From assembly GCA_040779335.1 (NCBI GenBank), contig JBFONV010000001.1:310001-374000 (forward strand): a DNA stretch of 64,000 nucleotides, written 5' to 3'. The DNA comes from JBFONV01 sp040779335 (lineage in GTDB: Bacteria > Pseudomonadota > Gammaproteobacteria > Enterobacterales > Alteromonadaceae). Each line of letters starts with the position of its first letter. Within the stretch, counting starts at the first letter, position 1. Position numbers and translations under genes: made by a program. The notes below the pieces were generated by a model that was not told where the DNA came from, made no database searches, and saw only the letters and a list, made by a program, of their open reading frames with translations. Below, one piece after another: positions 1 to 9,348 of the stretch.

Positions 1-2
1 CG

Positions 3-1331
3 CTATTGTTGCAAGGGGATAGAGACGCTGCATGGTTGCTGGCCGAGCAATTGGCTGGTCAACGTTATCAAGAGGTTGAACTTTGCGCTGAATTGGCCTT
101 GGTATTAAATAAACTCAACCAATACCCGTTAGCCATTGAATATTATCAACACGCATTGGCGTTAGCGCCTAAAGACGCCCAGTTGTATTTCAATTTAGCC
201 GCAATACAACGCTATACAGGTGATTTGGATGCTGCAGAAGCAAATTTAGATCAGGCTATCGCACTCAATCCTTATGATTATGAAGCGTATCTGCAACGTT
301 CAAGTTTACGTCAGCAAACCAGCGAAAATAATCATGTTGAACAGCTGCTGGCATTGCTTGAGAAGGAAATCCATCAGCCCATTGGCAAAGCTCAGGTTTG
401 TTATGCCTTAGCAAAAGAGTACGAAGACTTAAAACAATATGCTGCAAGCTTTGAATACTTAACCTTAGGGGCAAAAAGTCGCCGAGCTAACATGCGTTAC
501 GAGCTACAGCATGATCTTGAAACGTTAATCAAAATTGCGTCCGTTTTTGATCAGCAGTTTTTTGAGCAGTCGCCATTGGGTTGTAGTAATGATGAAGCGA
601 TTTTTGTTCTAGGTTTACCAAGAACAGGTTCAACACTCATTGAGCGCATTATTAGTAGTCATGACGATGTATATAGCGCTGGCGAGTTAAATGATTTTGC
701 GCTTCAAATGATGGCCCATGCACAAAAGCTCACTAAAACACCGCCGAAAACACGAACAGAATTAGTGGAGCTAACATCTCAGTTAGACTTTGCTTCGCTC
801 GGTGAAGACTACATTAAAAGTACCCGTCCACATACCGGACAACAGAGTAAATTTATCGACAAACTACCGTTAAATTCGCTCTATGTGGGATTAATTCATT
901 GCGCTTTACCTAAAGCAAAATTGATTTATGTTAAACGTAACCCACTTGATACCATTTATGCTATCTACAAACAGCTGTTTACCAATGGTTATCCGTTTTC
1001 ATATGATTTGAATGAGCTGACTGAATATTATATTGCTCATTATCAATTAATGGAGCACTGGAAAACGGTGCTGCCTAACGTAATTTATGAAGTTAATTAT
1101 GAAGACGTCGTTACTGACGTAGCAGGGCAAGCGAAAGCGTTGCTTGAATACTGTCAGCTCGATTGGCAAGCACAATGCCTTGAATTTCATCACAATAAAG
1201 CCGCAGCAACGACCGCAAGTGCCAGCCAAGTTCGTCAAGGTATTTACACAAGTTCTGCAGGGAAATGGCGTCATTACCAGCAAGAGTTATCAGCAGTTAA
1301 ACAACGTTTAGAGCAAGCTGGAATATTATGA
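3..1331 (+). CDS. TPR-sulfotransferase, 5'-truncated by window edge
   Basis: The reading frame is open to the left edge, so the true start lies outside; about 442 residues remain. The N-terminal part carries tetratricopeptide-like helical repeats (about residues 20-100, with alternating A/L/Y positions as in LAIEYYQHALALAPKDAQ). The C-terminal half is a sulfotransferase domain: FVLGLPRTGSTLIERII is the PAPS 5'-phosphosulfate loop, and the later stretch KLIYVKRNPLDTIYAIYK fits the 3'-phosphate-binding element. Family proteins transfer sulfate from PAPS to hydroxyl or tyrosine acceptors; the acceptor here is unknown. It resembles the 667-residue protein encoded at 22963-24966 in layout. The stop codon overlaps the start of a small ORF (ATGA), suggesting coupling with the downstream transporter. 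Confidence 0.85.
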   Translation, partial: LLLQGDRDAAWLLAEQLAGQRYQEVELCAELALVLNKLNQYPLAIEYYQHALALAPKDAQLYFNLAAIQRYTGDLDAAEANLDQAIALNPYDYEAYLQRSSLRQQTSENNHVEQLLALLEKEIHQPIGKAQVCYALAKEYEDLKQYAASFEYLTLGAKSRRANMRYELQHDLETLIKIASVFDQQFFEQSPLGCSNDEAIFVLGLPRTGSTLIERIISSHDDVYSAGELNDFALQMMAHAQKLTKTPPKTRTELVELTSQLDFASLGEDYIKSTRPHTGQQSKFIDKLPLNSLYVGLIHCALPKAKLIYVKRNPLDTIYAIYKQLFTNGYPFSYDLNELTEYYIAHYQLMEHWKTVLPNVIYEVNYEDVVTDVAGQAKALLEYCQLDWQAQCLEFHHNKAAATTASASQVRQGIYTSSAGKWRHYQQELSAVKQRLEQAGIL

Positions 1332-1489
1332 ACAGAGCTGCGTTGTTAGTTGGTATCTTGCTTAGGTTAACCTCGAGTTTATTACGGTTTTTATCCCCGT
1401 TTTTATCACTGCTGTTATTGGTAAAGCGTGCACTCATCGCAGGAAATAAACTGCGCCTCGTTTGTTGTCACCACAGGAAAGTCTTATGA
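1328..1489 (+). CDS. possible small hydrophobic protein (53 aa)
   Basis: An ATG overlaps the sulfotransferase stop (ATGA at 1328-1331) and opens a 53-codon frame. Its own TGA (1487-1489) overlaps the MFS start ATG at 1486. The product is basic and hydrophobic, with one possible membrane helix (about residues 5-35, rich in Leu), and ends in a Cys/His/Arg-rich tail. The double stop/start overlap fits translational coupling of all three genes. I recognise no family, there is no clear ribosome-binding site of its own beyond the coupling, and chance is a real alternative. Confidence 0.35.
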   Translation: MNRAALLVGILLRLTSSLLRFLSPFLSLLLLVKRALIAGNKLRLVCCHHRKVL

Positions 1490-2691
1490 ATGAAAATGCC
1501 GTTAGTCCGATGAGTGTTGATCAAGTCGTGGGGTTTAGAGAAAGAATTAAAGTGGCGCCCAATAGCATGATGGCGCGCATCATTTTGGCGTTTGTTACTA
1601 CTGCCGGCATTTTTTATATCAACATTATGCCAGCGGTGATTTCGGGCCTCAAAGAAGGATTAGGCTTTACTAATCAACAAGCAGGTTTTGTCAGTTCAGC
1701 TAACTTGTATGGCGCGGCCATTGGCGCATTAGCCGCGGTATTTCTGATAAAAAAAATAAAATGGCGTTCATGGGTTTATAGCTTATTAATTTTGCTGATT
1801 GCCATCGACTTCGCCTGCATATTAATTAGCGGCGCTGAATTAATGATCCTCGTAAGAGCTATTCATGGGTTGGCTGGTGGATTGCTAGTCGGTATAGGTT
1901 TTGGCATTATTTCTAGAACCACAGAGGCCGATAAAACCTTTGGATATTTACTCTTTATTCAATGGGGTTTAGGCGGTTTAGGTATTATGTATTTACCGCG
2001 CTTAGTGCCGGCTTTTGGCACCAGTGCATTATTCTTTTCCTTAGTGGTATTTTCTATAGTCACCCTGATGATGATGCCTTTTTTGCCTCATTACCATATT
2101 AAAAATACTGAGCGAAATATCGTTGCCGAAAACAAAGTTAAACGCCTACCTTTGTTTTTAAATTTGTTGGCTATCTTTCTGTTTCAAGCGGCTAACATGG
2201 GGCTATTTGCCTTTATGATCGGCCTAGGTAAAATTGATGGGCTAACTATGACCTTTATGAGTAGTTCATTGGCATTAGCCAGTTGGCTTGCACTTATTGG
2301 TGCATTTTTAGTGATCGTTATTGGTATTAAATTTGGTCGCACTGTTCCGTTAATGGTGGCGGTTTTAGTGACAGCAATTTCTAGTTGGCTGTTACATTAT
2401 AGTGAAAGCGAAGCCATTTACTTGTGGGCAAATGTCGTCATCGGCGTGACTTGGGCGTTTGTGCTGCCTTACTTATTTGGTATTTGTTCTGAGCTAGATA
2501 AAGCGGGACAGTTAGCTGCAATGGGCGGCTTTGCATCAAAAATGGGGCTAGCATCAGGACCTATGGTGGCCGCGCTAATACTGGGTGAAAACAACTATGA
2601 TCAGGTGATTGATATTGCTGTTATTGGTTTGATTGCCTGCGCGATAGTGGCATATATTCCGGCAAAATTGCTTGATGGCGCACGCCAATAG
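1486..2691 (+). CDS. MFS transporter
   Basis: This is a 401-residue protein with about twelve hydrophobic helices, the size and pattern of a major facilitator superfamily carrier. The loop after helix 2 is basic (IKKIKWRSW), as expected for the conserved cytoplasmic loop of MFS proteins, and a long central loop with charged residues (about 205-225) separates the two halves. ATG 1486 is preferred over an upstream TTG at 1462 because AGGAAAG lies 5-10 bases before it. It overlaps the preceding small ORF. The substrate cannot be told from sequence; linkage to a sulfotransferase suggests only co-expression. Confidence 0.8.
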   Translation: MNENAVSPMSVDQVVGFRERIKVAPNSMMARIILAFVTTAGIFYINIMPAVISGLKEGLGFTNQQAGFVSSANLYGAAIGALAAVFLIKKIKWRSWVYSLLILLIAIDFACILISGAELMILVRAIHGLAGGLLVGIGFGIISRTTEADKTFGYLLFIQWGLGGLGIMYLPRLVPAFGTSALFFSLVVFSIVTLMMMPFLPHYHIKNTERNIVAENKVKRLPLFLNLLAIFLFQAANMGLFAFMIGLGKIDGLTMTFMSSSLALASWLALIGAFLVIVIGIKFGRTVPLMVAVLVTAISSWLLHYSESEAIYLWANVVIGVTWAFVLPYLFGICSELDKAGQLAAMGGFASKMGLASGPMVAALILGENNYDQVIDIAVIGLIACAIVAYIPAKLLDGARQ

Positions 2692-2793
2692 TCGCTCGTT
2701 TTTATCGGTAAAAATTTCCGAGTATAGGGTGGTTTTTGCCGTTATTTGCGGGCTTGATGCCTCTTATCTAATTACCAATATATTAACGAGCAG

Positions 2794-3639
2794 TTAAGCC
2801 GAGTTCTGCTTACTTATGGTAACGATAAAAACACCCCCTAAGACCAGCATTGACGATATTAGCAATTTAGTTGTTATCACTTCATGAGCAAATATTACCC
2901 CTCCAAATGCAGCAATTATTGGCACTGCTAATTGAATAATTGCTGCTTGTGTGACCTTTAAAGAAGGGAGCACTGAGTACCAAATTGCATACCCTAAACC
3001 TGAAGTTATTGCTCCTGATACTATAGCCAATATTACCCCTCGATTAGATATTTGGGTGTCATTAAACGTGAACAGAATTGTGATTGCGACAAAGGGAAGT
3101 GTTCTTAAGAAGTTATTAGTAGTATCAATCAGTGGTTTTTCTGAACCTCTGCCTGCTAATGTATAAAACCCCCAAGCTATGCCTGAAATAGCCATTAGTG
3201 CAAAGCCGATAGGTGACGGTGCTGAAGTGCCTGGTAATAATAGAGTAGTCAATCCGCCAAATGCCAATAGTAATCCCGCCCATTCAACGAGTATAAGTTT
3301 CTTACCTTTTAAAAGGCTAACGACAATCATGGTCACTTGGACCGAGCCAAACAAGACTAGTGCTCCTACACCCGTTTCTAGCGTTATATAAGAGTATGAA
3401 AATGCGATTGCATATAAATATAAAAAGCAAGCAGATAACCAGCTTCCACGGGTCATATCTAGGTGTTTTTTAGATTTTATAGCCATTAAGAAAACAAGTA
3501 ATATGCTTCCAGAAAATAATCTAATGGACGTAAAACTTGCCGCATCAATGACATTATCAGTTAATGCTAAGCGGCATAATACTGAATTTCCCGCAAAGGC
3601 CAAAAGAGCTAAAGCAGTTAATAATGTTGTTTTAAGCAT
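2794..3639 (-). CDS. DMT-family (EamA) transporter
   Basis: This is a 281-residue integral membrane protein with ten predicted helices arranged as two EamA repeats, the usual length for drug/metabolite transporters. The N-terminus reads LLAFAGNSVLCRLAL, typical of the first EamA helix, and the second repeat begins near residue 145 (GFALMAISGIAWGFYTLAGR). GAGGGA precedes the ATG closely. Family members export amino acids or metabolites; the substrate here is unknown. It converges with the MFS gene across a 102-base gap. Confidence 0.85.
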   Translation of the reverse strand: MLKTTLLTALALLAFAGNSVLCRLALTDNVIDAASFTSIRLFSGSILLVFLMAIKSKKHLDMTRGSWLSACFLYLYAIAFSYSYITLETGVGALVLFGSVQVTMIVVSLLKGKKLILVEWAGLLLAFGGLTTLLLPGTSAPSPIGFALMAISGIAWGFYTLAGRGSEKPLIDTTNNFLRTLPFVAITILFTFNDTQISNRGVILAIVSGAITSGLGYAIWYSVLPSLKVTQAAIIQLAVPIIAAFGGVIFAHEVITTKLLISSMLVLGGVFIVTISKQNSA

Positions 3640-3756
3640 GATCCCTCGTCGGTATCAGCCATAAGAAAAACGGCTAAATAAGGTCAGTTCGACAAACATG
3701 AGTTCAGCTCAATGTACAACGTTTATTAACAATAAGAAAATGCTAACAGAGATAAA

Positions 3757-3784
3757 AAACGGCCCGCTTATCAGCGAGCCGTTT
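3757..3784 (-). terminator. intrinsic terminator of the secreted hydrolase gene
   Basis: Arms AAACGGC (3757-3763) and GCCGTTT (3778-3784) plus an inner CGCT/AGCG pairing form a hairpin with a 4-base loop. Read on the minus strand it ends in a run of T. It lies 64 bases beyond the stop at 3848. Confidence 0.8.
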
Positions 3785-3847
3785 AGGTTTTGGTTAAAAG
3801 CCGTATTAAAAAGGCTTATTTGTATTTAATTTAATGCAATTCAATAC

Positions 3848-5959
3848 TTAAGGACAGGTATTACTAATATTGCTAAAAACATCATTAATGGTGCTTGAAA
3901 AGCCGATACCACCGCCATCAGTTAATTGAGTGATAATCACTTCCGGCATGATGATAGCGGTATGTCCGCCATAACCTGACATGATTGGGATTTGCGTTGA
4001 TGCGCCACACGCGCTCATGTCTGTTGCTGCACCGGCATGGTATCGCCAAAAGCCATTGTCATAGTTAAAATTAGTTAAGTTGGCTGACAAACCTTGGCTT
4101 GCTCCACTCATTACTTGGTTAACCATAGTTGCATCAAGTAAGCCACCTGTTGCCGCTTCGTCGCGCAAATATTGGTTGATGCGCACCACGTCATTTAGCG
4201 TAACTGACAAACCATAACCACCCCAAGCGTCATTACTATCTGAGGTACGTTGAATACCGCGAACATAGTGACTTAAACCAATAGCATTATAAATAGGTAT
4301 TAAAATATCATCGAATGCTTCGGCATTGCCGCCTAATTGGTTATTGGCATACTTAGCAGCAGCATATCCTACTAACTCGGTATCTGTAGTGTGATAAACG
4401 CTGTATGTACCTGGTGCAACTTTTTGTGGCCAACCGTTACAGGAAAAATCAGCACGGTCGGTACGAGTGGTTTTAATAAAGTAATTATTGACAATGGCTG
4501 AGCTGCCTTCGTCTACTTCATATCTTGAAGAAGTGTAGTTGCCCGTTGCCATATCTAATGCATGCTCAACGGTAACGCCGTTCCAGCGACTATCAGAACA
4601 TTCAGGAACAAGGTTCTTTATTAACTGACTTTTAAAGCCTGGATATTGTTTTTCCAGCGCGGCGACGACCATAAATGCATGTATAGATTTAGTGAATGAG
4701 TACACACCAATGGTTTTATCTAAGCAGTAAGGATGTTCGCCATAGCGGGTTGTACAACCATCAATATAGCTAGTACCGTTTACTAATACGCTATAACCAT
4801 TTAGGTCTTCAGCATCAATGGCATAACCATAATTTGCTAAATCAACGCCTGGGTAGTCAACAGCTAAATCAGCTAAAGGTTTGGTTGGAATACGCGCGGC
4901 TTCTTCTGCGTTTCTATCGGCTACTACTTGCGATTTTGACGCTACCGTGTGCGCGTTATAAGTACCAGCCAATGTGCCGTAAAATTCAAAACCGTAAAAC
5001 GGGCATGTTTCAGCGACATTTTGTACTTGTACGTTTGAGATAGAACCATCATTTTTAAACAAAAAGGTTGCTACGCCGTTGGCTTCACAGTTAGCGTTGT
5101 TTTCTTTGATGGTGTAAGGGAAAGCAGCTCGAGTATAACCATTGTCGCCATCTTCATCCCAAACGGCACCAACACCTGCGGTAATTGACCAAGCGCCATT
5201 ACCGATAAAACCATGGCCGCGATCAACAGGAATTAAGCGATTGCTGTCTTGAACAAATTCATAATTGAAACTTGGCCATGTAGCATAGCCCGTGGGTAAA
5301 TCACCTGTAACACCATAGTTTTTACTAAAAACTGGTGTGCCTGAAATAACTAAATTACCTTCAAAGGTGTTTATTGGGGTATTTGAATTGCTCGGCACGT
5401 AGGCTGCAGTGCTAAAGGTACTGTCTGCTGTTGCCATTAAGTAGGCGTATGTAGCTTCAGTTCTACTAGAGCCGCCACCAGTAGAATCACCAACAGTGAT
5501 ATTATCAAAGTAACAATCATCAGTATTGAGGTTGCCAGCTGAACGAATCCGCAACGTTAAGGTGGTATTGTCAAAAGAGGCGTGCGATTGGCTTACAGGG
5601 TAGGTATCGCCATCATCTTGACCATTACTTAAAGTGCCGATATTGATCCAAGTAGCACTGCCTTGAGCTTCAGCGATACAATGATCCGAGTTTTCGAGTC
5701 CTCGTGACATCATATCCATAGAGATGGTGACATTAGTTAAACCTGAGGTGTTTACACTAACGGTTGCTGCTCTGGTCTTGGCTAAGTTAAGGGTGTTAGA
5801 GCCATTTTTCGCGGCGATGCCAAAATCACCTGAGCCGCTGATGGTCCAAGCACTATAGCCTGCTTCGAAGTCTTCGCTAAACGCAGTTGCTGCTAATGCG
5901 CCAAAAGACGACATTGATAAGACAATGGCGGTTAATGGCAACTTTACTTTATTAAACAT
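3848..5959 (-). CDS. secreted serine hydrolase, beta-lactamase fold, with N-terminal jelly-roll-like domain
   Basis: This is a 703-residue protein with a Sec signal peptide (residues 1-23, ending ALA). Residues about 25-155 look like an extracellular beta-sandwich module (starts SEDFEAGYSAWTISGSGDF, ends DDCYFDNITVGD), followed by a Gly/Ser linker. The C-terminal half matches class C beta-lactamase/CubicO-type serine hydrolases: SFTK near residue 421 is the SxxK nucleophile motif and YHTTD near 521 sits where the catalytic Tyr motif falls. Such proteins include esterases and peptidases as well as true beta-lactamases; the substrate is not predictable and antibiotic hydrolysis should not be assumed. 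Monocistronic, with its own terminator. Confidence 0.8.
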   Translation of the reverse strand: MFNKVKLPLTAIVLSMSSFGALAATAFSEDFEAGYSAWTISGSGDFGIAAKNGSNTLNLAKTRAATVSVNTSGLTNVTISMDMMSRGLENSDHCIAEAQGSATWINIGTLSNGQDDGDTYPVSQSHASFDNTTLTLRIRSAGNLNTDDCYFDNITVGDSTGGGSSRTEATYAYLMATADSTFSTAAYVPSNSNTPINTFEGNLVISGTPVFSKNYGVTGDLPTGYATWPSFNYEFVQDSNRLIPVDRGHGFIGNGAWSITAGVGAVWDEDGDNGYTRAAFPYTIKENNANCEANGVATFLFKNDGSISNVQVQNVAETCPFYGFEFYGTLAGTYNAHTVASKSQVVADRNAEEAARIPTKPLADLAVDYPGVDLANYGYAIDAEDLNGYSVLVNGTSYIDGCTTRYGEHPYCLDKTIGVYSFTKSIHAFMVVAALEKQYPGFKSQLIKNLVPECSDSRWNGVTVEHALDMATGNYTSSRYEVDEGSSAIVNNYFIKTTRTDRADFSCNGWPQKVAPGTYSVYHTTDTELVGYAAAKYANNQLGGNAEAFDDILIPIYNAIGLSHYVRGIQRTSDSNDAWGGYGLSVTLNDVVRINQYLRDEAATGGLLDATMVNQVMSGASQGLSANLTNFNYDNGFWRYHAGAATDMSACGASTQIPIMSGYGGHTAIIMPEVIITQLTDGGGIGFSSTINDVFSNISNTCP

Positions 5960-6441
5960 GTTATGTACTCGCAGTTATAATATTTATAAATTTTGTGGTT
6001 ATAAGTAACGCAATAACCATCATTTTGTTCTGTAGTCACATCTTGTGTTGTTCACTGATTGGGTTGCACTGCGCAAAGCACAATCTAAACAATAGTGATC
6101 CTGTAAAGTAAGGCTACGGTGTTATTCCATTGGTTTGAGTTATCCACTTGATACTATGGGTAGCTAACTTCACATTTATTCTAAAGAGAGAAACATATTC
6201 TGGTAGTACCAGATGGTGGCAATGTATGGAGCCAGTTTTGTTGATTGATTTATAGGAGGGAAATAACCTGAAAAGCACCATTTTTATTGGTGTTTATTGA
6301 GGGGGTAGAGATTGTTTTTAGCTGTTTTTTGAAAATATTCTCTACCATTCATAGCCCAGAAAACGTCTTGTCATAATTCGGTAATAATGTATTCCTAAAA
6401 TTCAGCCTTAGCTAACAGACTGAATAATAAATGGAAGCACT
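5960..6441. other. 482-bp intergenic region between divergent genes
   Basis: No convincing coding frame was seen. It must hold the promoters of the divergent secreted hydrolase (left) and GGDEF/EAL protein (right). It contains a perfect 15-base palindrome at 6199-6213 and a weak hairpin (CACCA/TGGTG) near 6276-6292. Confidence 0.6.
6199..6213. promoter_or_regulatory. 15-bp perfect palindrome, possible operator
   Basis: Arms TCTGGTA and TACCAGA flank a single central G. Size and symmetry fit a dimeric repressor site. It lies about 240 bp from both divergent start codons; no cognate regulator is adjacent, so the role is inferred only from symmetry. Confidence 0.4.
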
Positions 6442-9345
6442 TTGAATAGTTATCTGACGAATAAAAATTTAAATATAGTCAGTATCATCTTGGCGGTATT
6501 GCTCTTTGTCACGGTGAAATACTATATTGATGTTCAATTTGAAAATTCTAAAGAAAAAGATGAAACCAAACTCGCTATTATTTCTGAACAAATAGCGTCA
6601 CGTTTAGCGATATTTAATGCCAGTCGTACCCGTTCATTAAATTTGTTATCACAAAATTGGCCTGACGCGCATCCTAATATGCAGCAATGGTTCACCCATA
6701 ACAGTTTAGATATTCTTTATATTTTGCCCGGTATTGAAAGTATTTGGCGGATTAATGCAAATAATGATACTGCATGGCGTGTACCGCTCGATATTCACAA
6801 GGGTGATGAATTGAGTCAATTATCATTAGCAAATTATGTTGACGATAGAATTTACGTGACACCTATTTTTACCTTGCCGTCTGCACAAAAAGCTATTGCG
6901 ATTGTTAAGCCTCAATTTAGTCAGGGACACTTAGTTGGCTGGTTAGTCTGTGTAATTGATTTTGAGTCAGCCTTTTATTTTATGCTTGGCGATTATGAGC
7001 AAAGTGGTCTTTTTATTAGCTTATATGATAATGAACAACTGCTGATCCAAGATGGAGAAAAAGGCGACGGCGTAACCTTTTCTCGAAAACTGAACTTTGG
7101 TGATAAGCGCTTTATTTTAACTTTAGGGGCGCAGGCGGCGATTTTTGATCGTAATATGTACTTGATTTTTTCGGCATTATTTATCGCCATATTCGTGCTG
7201 GTATTGCGCTTATTAGTACTTAAAAGTATTAATGCCTCTAAGCATCAACAGCGCTTTGTTGCTGCAACGAAAAATTCGCTCGATGGAGTACTGATTTTTT
7301 GCCAAAAAGACGGTAATTACCAACTTAATGATGCGAATGCGGTTGCGGTAAATATGCTGTCTCTAGCATTGAATCGGCGTGAACAACTTGATTATGCTGA
7401 ATTTATTCAGCGCATGAAATTAAGTCACTATGATGAACTTTTTAACGCCCCAAAAAGGGTAGCACAGGGCGATGTGTTTGATCAAAGTTATCAACTCGAT
7501 CCGCAGCAGGGCGATATTGCTTATATCAAAATGCAAATCGTGAGCGCTGGTGATGACATTGCCGTTACCATTCGTAATATAACGCCGCGTAAACTCGCTG
7601 AAATTAAATTAAAAAAACGCGAAGAAAAGTATCGTCGTTTGGTTGAAGGGCTATCGGGACATTTTCTCTATTCGCTGAATACTCTGGGGGAATTTGTTTA
7701 TGTTAGCGTGTCTGTTAAGGATATTTTAGGTTATAGCCCACGCGACTTTCTGGAAAATGTTGAGCATTATTTGCTTGATCCTGCGAGCAGTAACGCCGAA
7801 CTGTGTACCTCGGATCTTAGCACTTGGACTCTCAACAGGTTAAGGCCATTGATGATGAAGGCGATAGCGCGTGGTGAGCTATCGAGTACTTACACCTTAA
7901 CGTTCAAAGATGGTAATCAACAAGAGCGTCTAATTGAGTTTACTGATGCGCCCGTATTTGAAGACGGCGTTTTAGTAGCGATTGAAGGCGTTGCTAAGGA
8001 TATAACTAAAGAGAAAAAACTTGCCGACGAAGTTTTTTACCAAGCGAACCATGATGCGCTAACGGGGTTGCACAATCGTTATGCCTTTGATCGCCTGTTA
8101 AATGAGATCATCAGCGCGGTCTCTAATGACGGTCAAAAAGCGACACTGTGCTATGTCGACTTAGATCAGTTTAAAATTGTTAATGACACCTCAGGTCATA
8201 TGGCAGGTGACGAGTTACTTAATCAGCTAGGCGCAATGATCACGGCAACTATCAGTGAGCAAAATATTGTCGCTCGCCTAGGCGGTGACGAATTCGGCGT
8301 CATTTTTGTTGGCTGTGATACCGATGCAGCAAAACAAAAAGCACAAACGTTGCTGAAGAATATTTATGATTTTAGATTTGTCTGGGATGATAAACTTTTT
8401 AGAGTCAGTGCCAGTATTGGTATCGCGCCAATCAAACCTGGCATTACTCATGCGGAGGTGATGAAAGCAGCCGATGTTGCTTGTTATGTTGCTAAAGATT
8501 CTGGCCGTAACCGCGTTAATGTTTACAGTGATGACGACGAAGATCTTAACTACCATAAATCACGTATCGATTGGGCCAATAAAATTCGCGATGCTCTAGA
8601 ACAGCACAAATTTAGATTGTTTTGCCAGACCATCAAATCGTTAGACACGAATAAAGAGCATGAGCTTTGTTATGAAATATTAATACGCATGGTTGATGAA
8701 CAAGGTCAGTTGATCAGCCCTGCATTGTTTATTCCTGCTGCAGAACGGTTTGATTTAATGCATGAGATAGATCGTTGGGTATTTTTACAAGCCATCACTT
8801 TATTGAGTCAAGCTCCAGAATTACTCGACAATACTGACAAGTGTTCTATTAACTTATCGGGGGCAAGTATTGTTGATGAAGTGTTTGCCGAGCAGATTAA
8901 AATCACCCTGGCAAAGTATAAGATCCCACCAGAGAAAATTTGCTTTGAAATTACCGAAACCGAGGCGGTTACTAAGTTAAATGACGCCGGAGATTTTATT
9001 GCGTCGTTGCGTGAGTTTGGCTGCAAATTTGCGCTAGACGATTTTGGTGCGGGTATGTGTTCGTTTTCCTATTTGAAAAATTTACCGGTCGACTACATTA
9101 AAATTGATGGCAGCTTTGTTAAAAACATGTGCAATGAACCCACCGACAAGGCTATTGTTCAGTCTATTGATGACATTGCCAAATCATTAGGGAAATATAC
9201 CATTGCCGAGTTTGTTGGTGACCAAGCCACCGAAAATGCACTGCGCGAGATTGGCGTTAACTTTGTCCAAGGCTACTTTATTGAACAGCCTATGCCGTTT
9301 GAAGAATATGTGAATCAATCGCGGTTTTGTCAGCTTGCGAGTTAG
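6442..9345 (+). CDS. membrane sensor PAS-PAS-GGDEF-EAL, cyclic-di-GMP turnover
   Basis: This is a 967-residue protein. A membrane helix (about 10-28), a periplasmic sensory segment, a second helix (about 236-258) and two PAS-like regions (about 265-385 and 395-525) are followed by a GGDEF domain with an intact GGDEF motif near residue 614. Next comes an EAL domain whose signature reads YEILIR, keeping the ExLxR residues, with DDFGAG further on. Both catalytic sites look intact, so it may make or degrade cyclic di-GMP according to signal. No RxxD inhibitory site stands before GGDEF (the residues there are SEQN). The TTG start is inferred: the nearby ATG at 6431 stops at once, and GGAAG precedes TTG. 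Confidence 0.88.
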   Translation: MNSYLTNKNLNIVSIILAVLLFVTVKYYIDVQFENSKEKDETKLAIISEQIASRLAIFNASRTRSLNLLSQNWPDAHPNMQQWFTHNSLDILYILPGIESIWRINANNDTAWRVPLDIHKGDELSQLSLANYVDDRIYVTPIFTLPSAQKAIAIVKPQFSQGHLVGWLVCVIDFESAFYFMLGDYEQSGLFISLYDNEQLLIQDGEKGDGVTFSRKLNFGDKRFILTLGAQAAIFDRNMYLIFSALFIAIFVLVLRLLVLKSINASKHQQRFVAATKNSLDGVLIFCQKDGNYQLNDANAVAVNMLSLALNRREQLDYAEFIQRMKLSHYDELFNAPKRVAQGDVFDQSYQLDPQQGDIAYIKMQIVSAGDDIAVTIRNITPRKLAEIKLKKREEKYRRLVEGLSGHFLYSLNTLGEFVYVSVSVKDILGYSPRDFLENVEHYLLDPASSNAELCTSDLSTWTLNRLRPLMMKAIARGELSSTYTLTFKDGNQQERLIEFTDAPVFEDGVLVAIEGVAKDITKEKKLADEVFYQANHDALTGLHNRYAFDRLLNEIISAVSNDGQKATLCYVDLDQFKIVNDTSGHMAGDELLNQLGAMITATISEQNIVARLGGDEFGVIFVGCDTDAAKQKAQTLLKNIYDFRFVWDDKLFRVSASIGIAPIKPGITHAEVMKAADVACYVAKDSGRNRVNVYSDDDEDLNYHKSRIDWANKIRDALEQHKFRLFCQTIKSLDTNKEHELCYEILIRMVDEQGQLISPALFIPAAERFDLMHEIDRWVFLQAITLLSQAPELLDNTDKCSINLSGASIVDEVFAEQIKITLAKYKIPPEKICFEITETEAVTKLNDAGDFIASLREFGCKFALDDFGAGMCSFSYLKNLPVDYIKIDGSFVKNMCNEPTDKAIVQSIDDIAKSLGKYTIAEFVGDQATENALREIGVNFVQGYFIEQPMPFEEYVNQSRFCQLAS

Positions 9346-9348
9346 TTA

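Noticed and set aside
2705..2750. Terminator between the MFS and DMT genes
   Set aside because: CGGTAAAAA/TTTTTGCCG can pair but the loop is long and the stem is mostly A-T; too weak to call.
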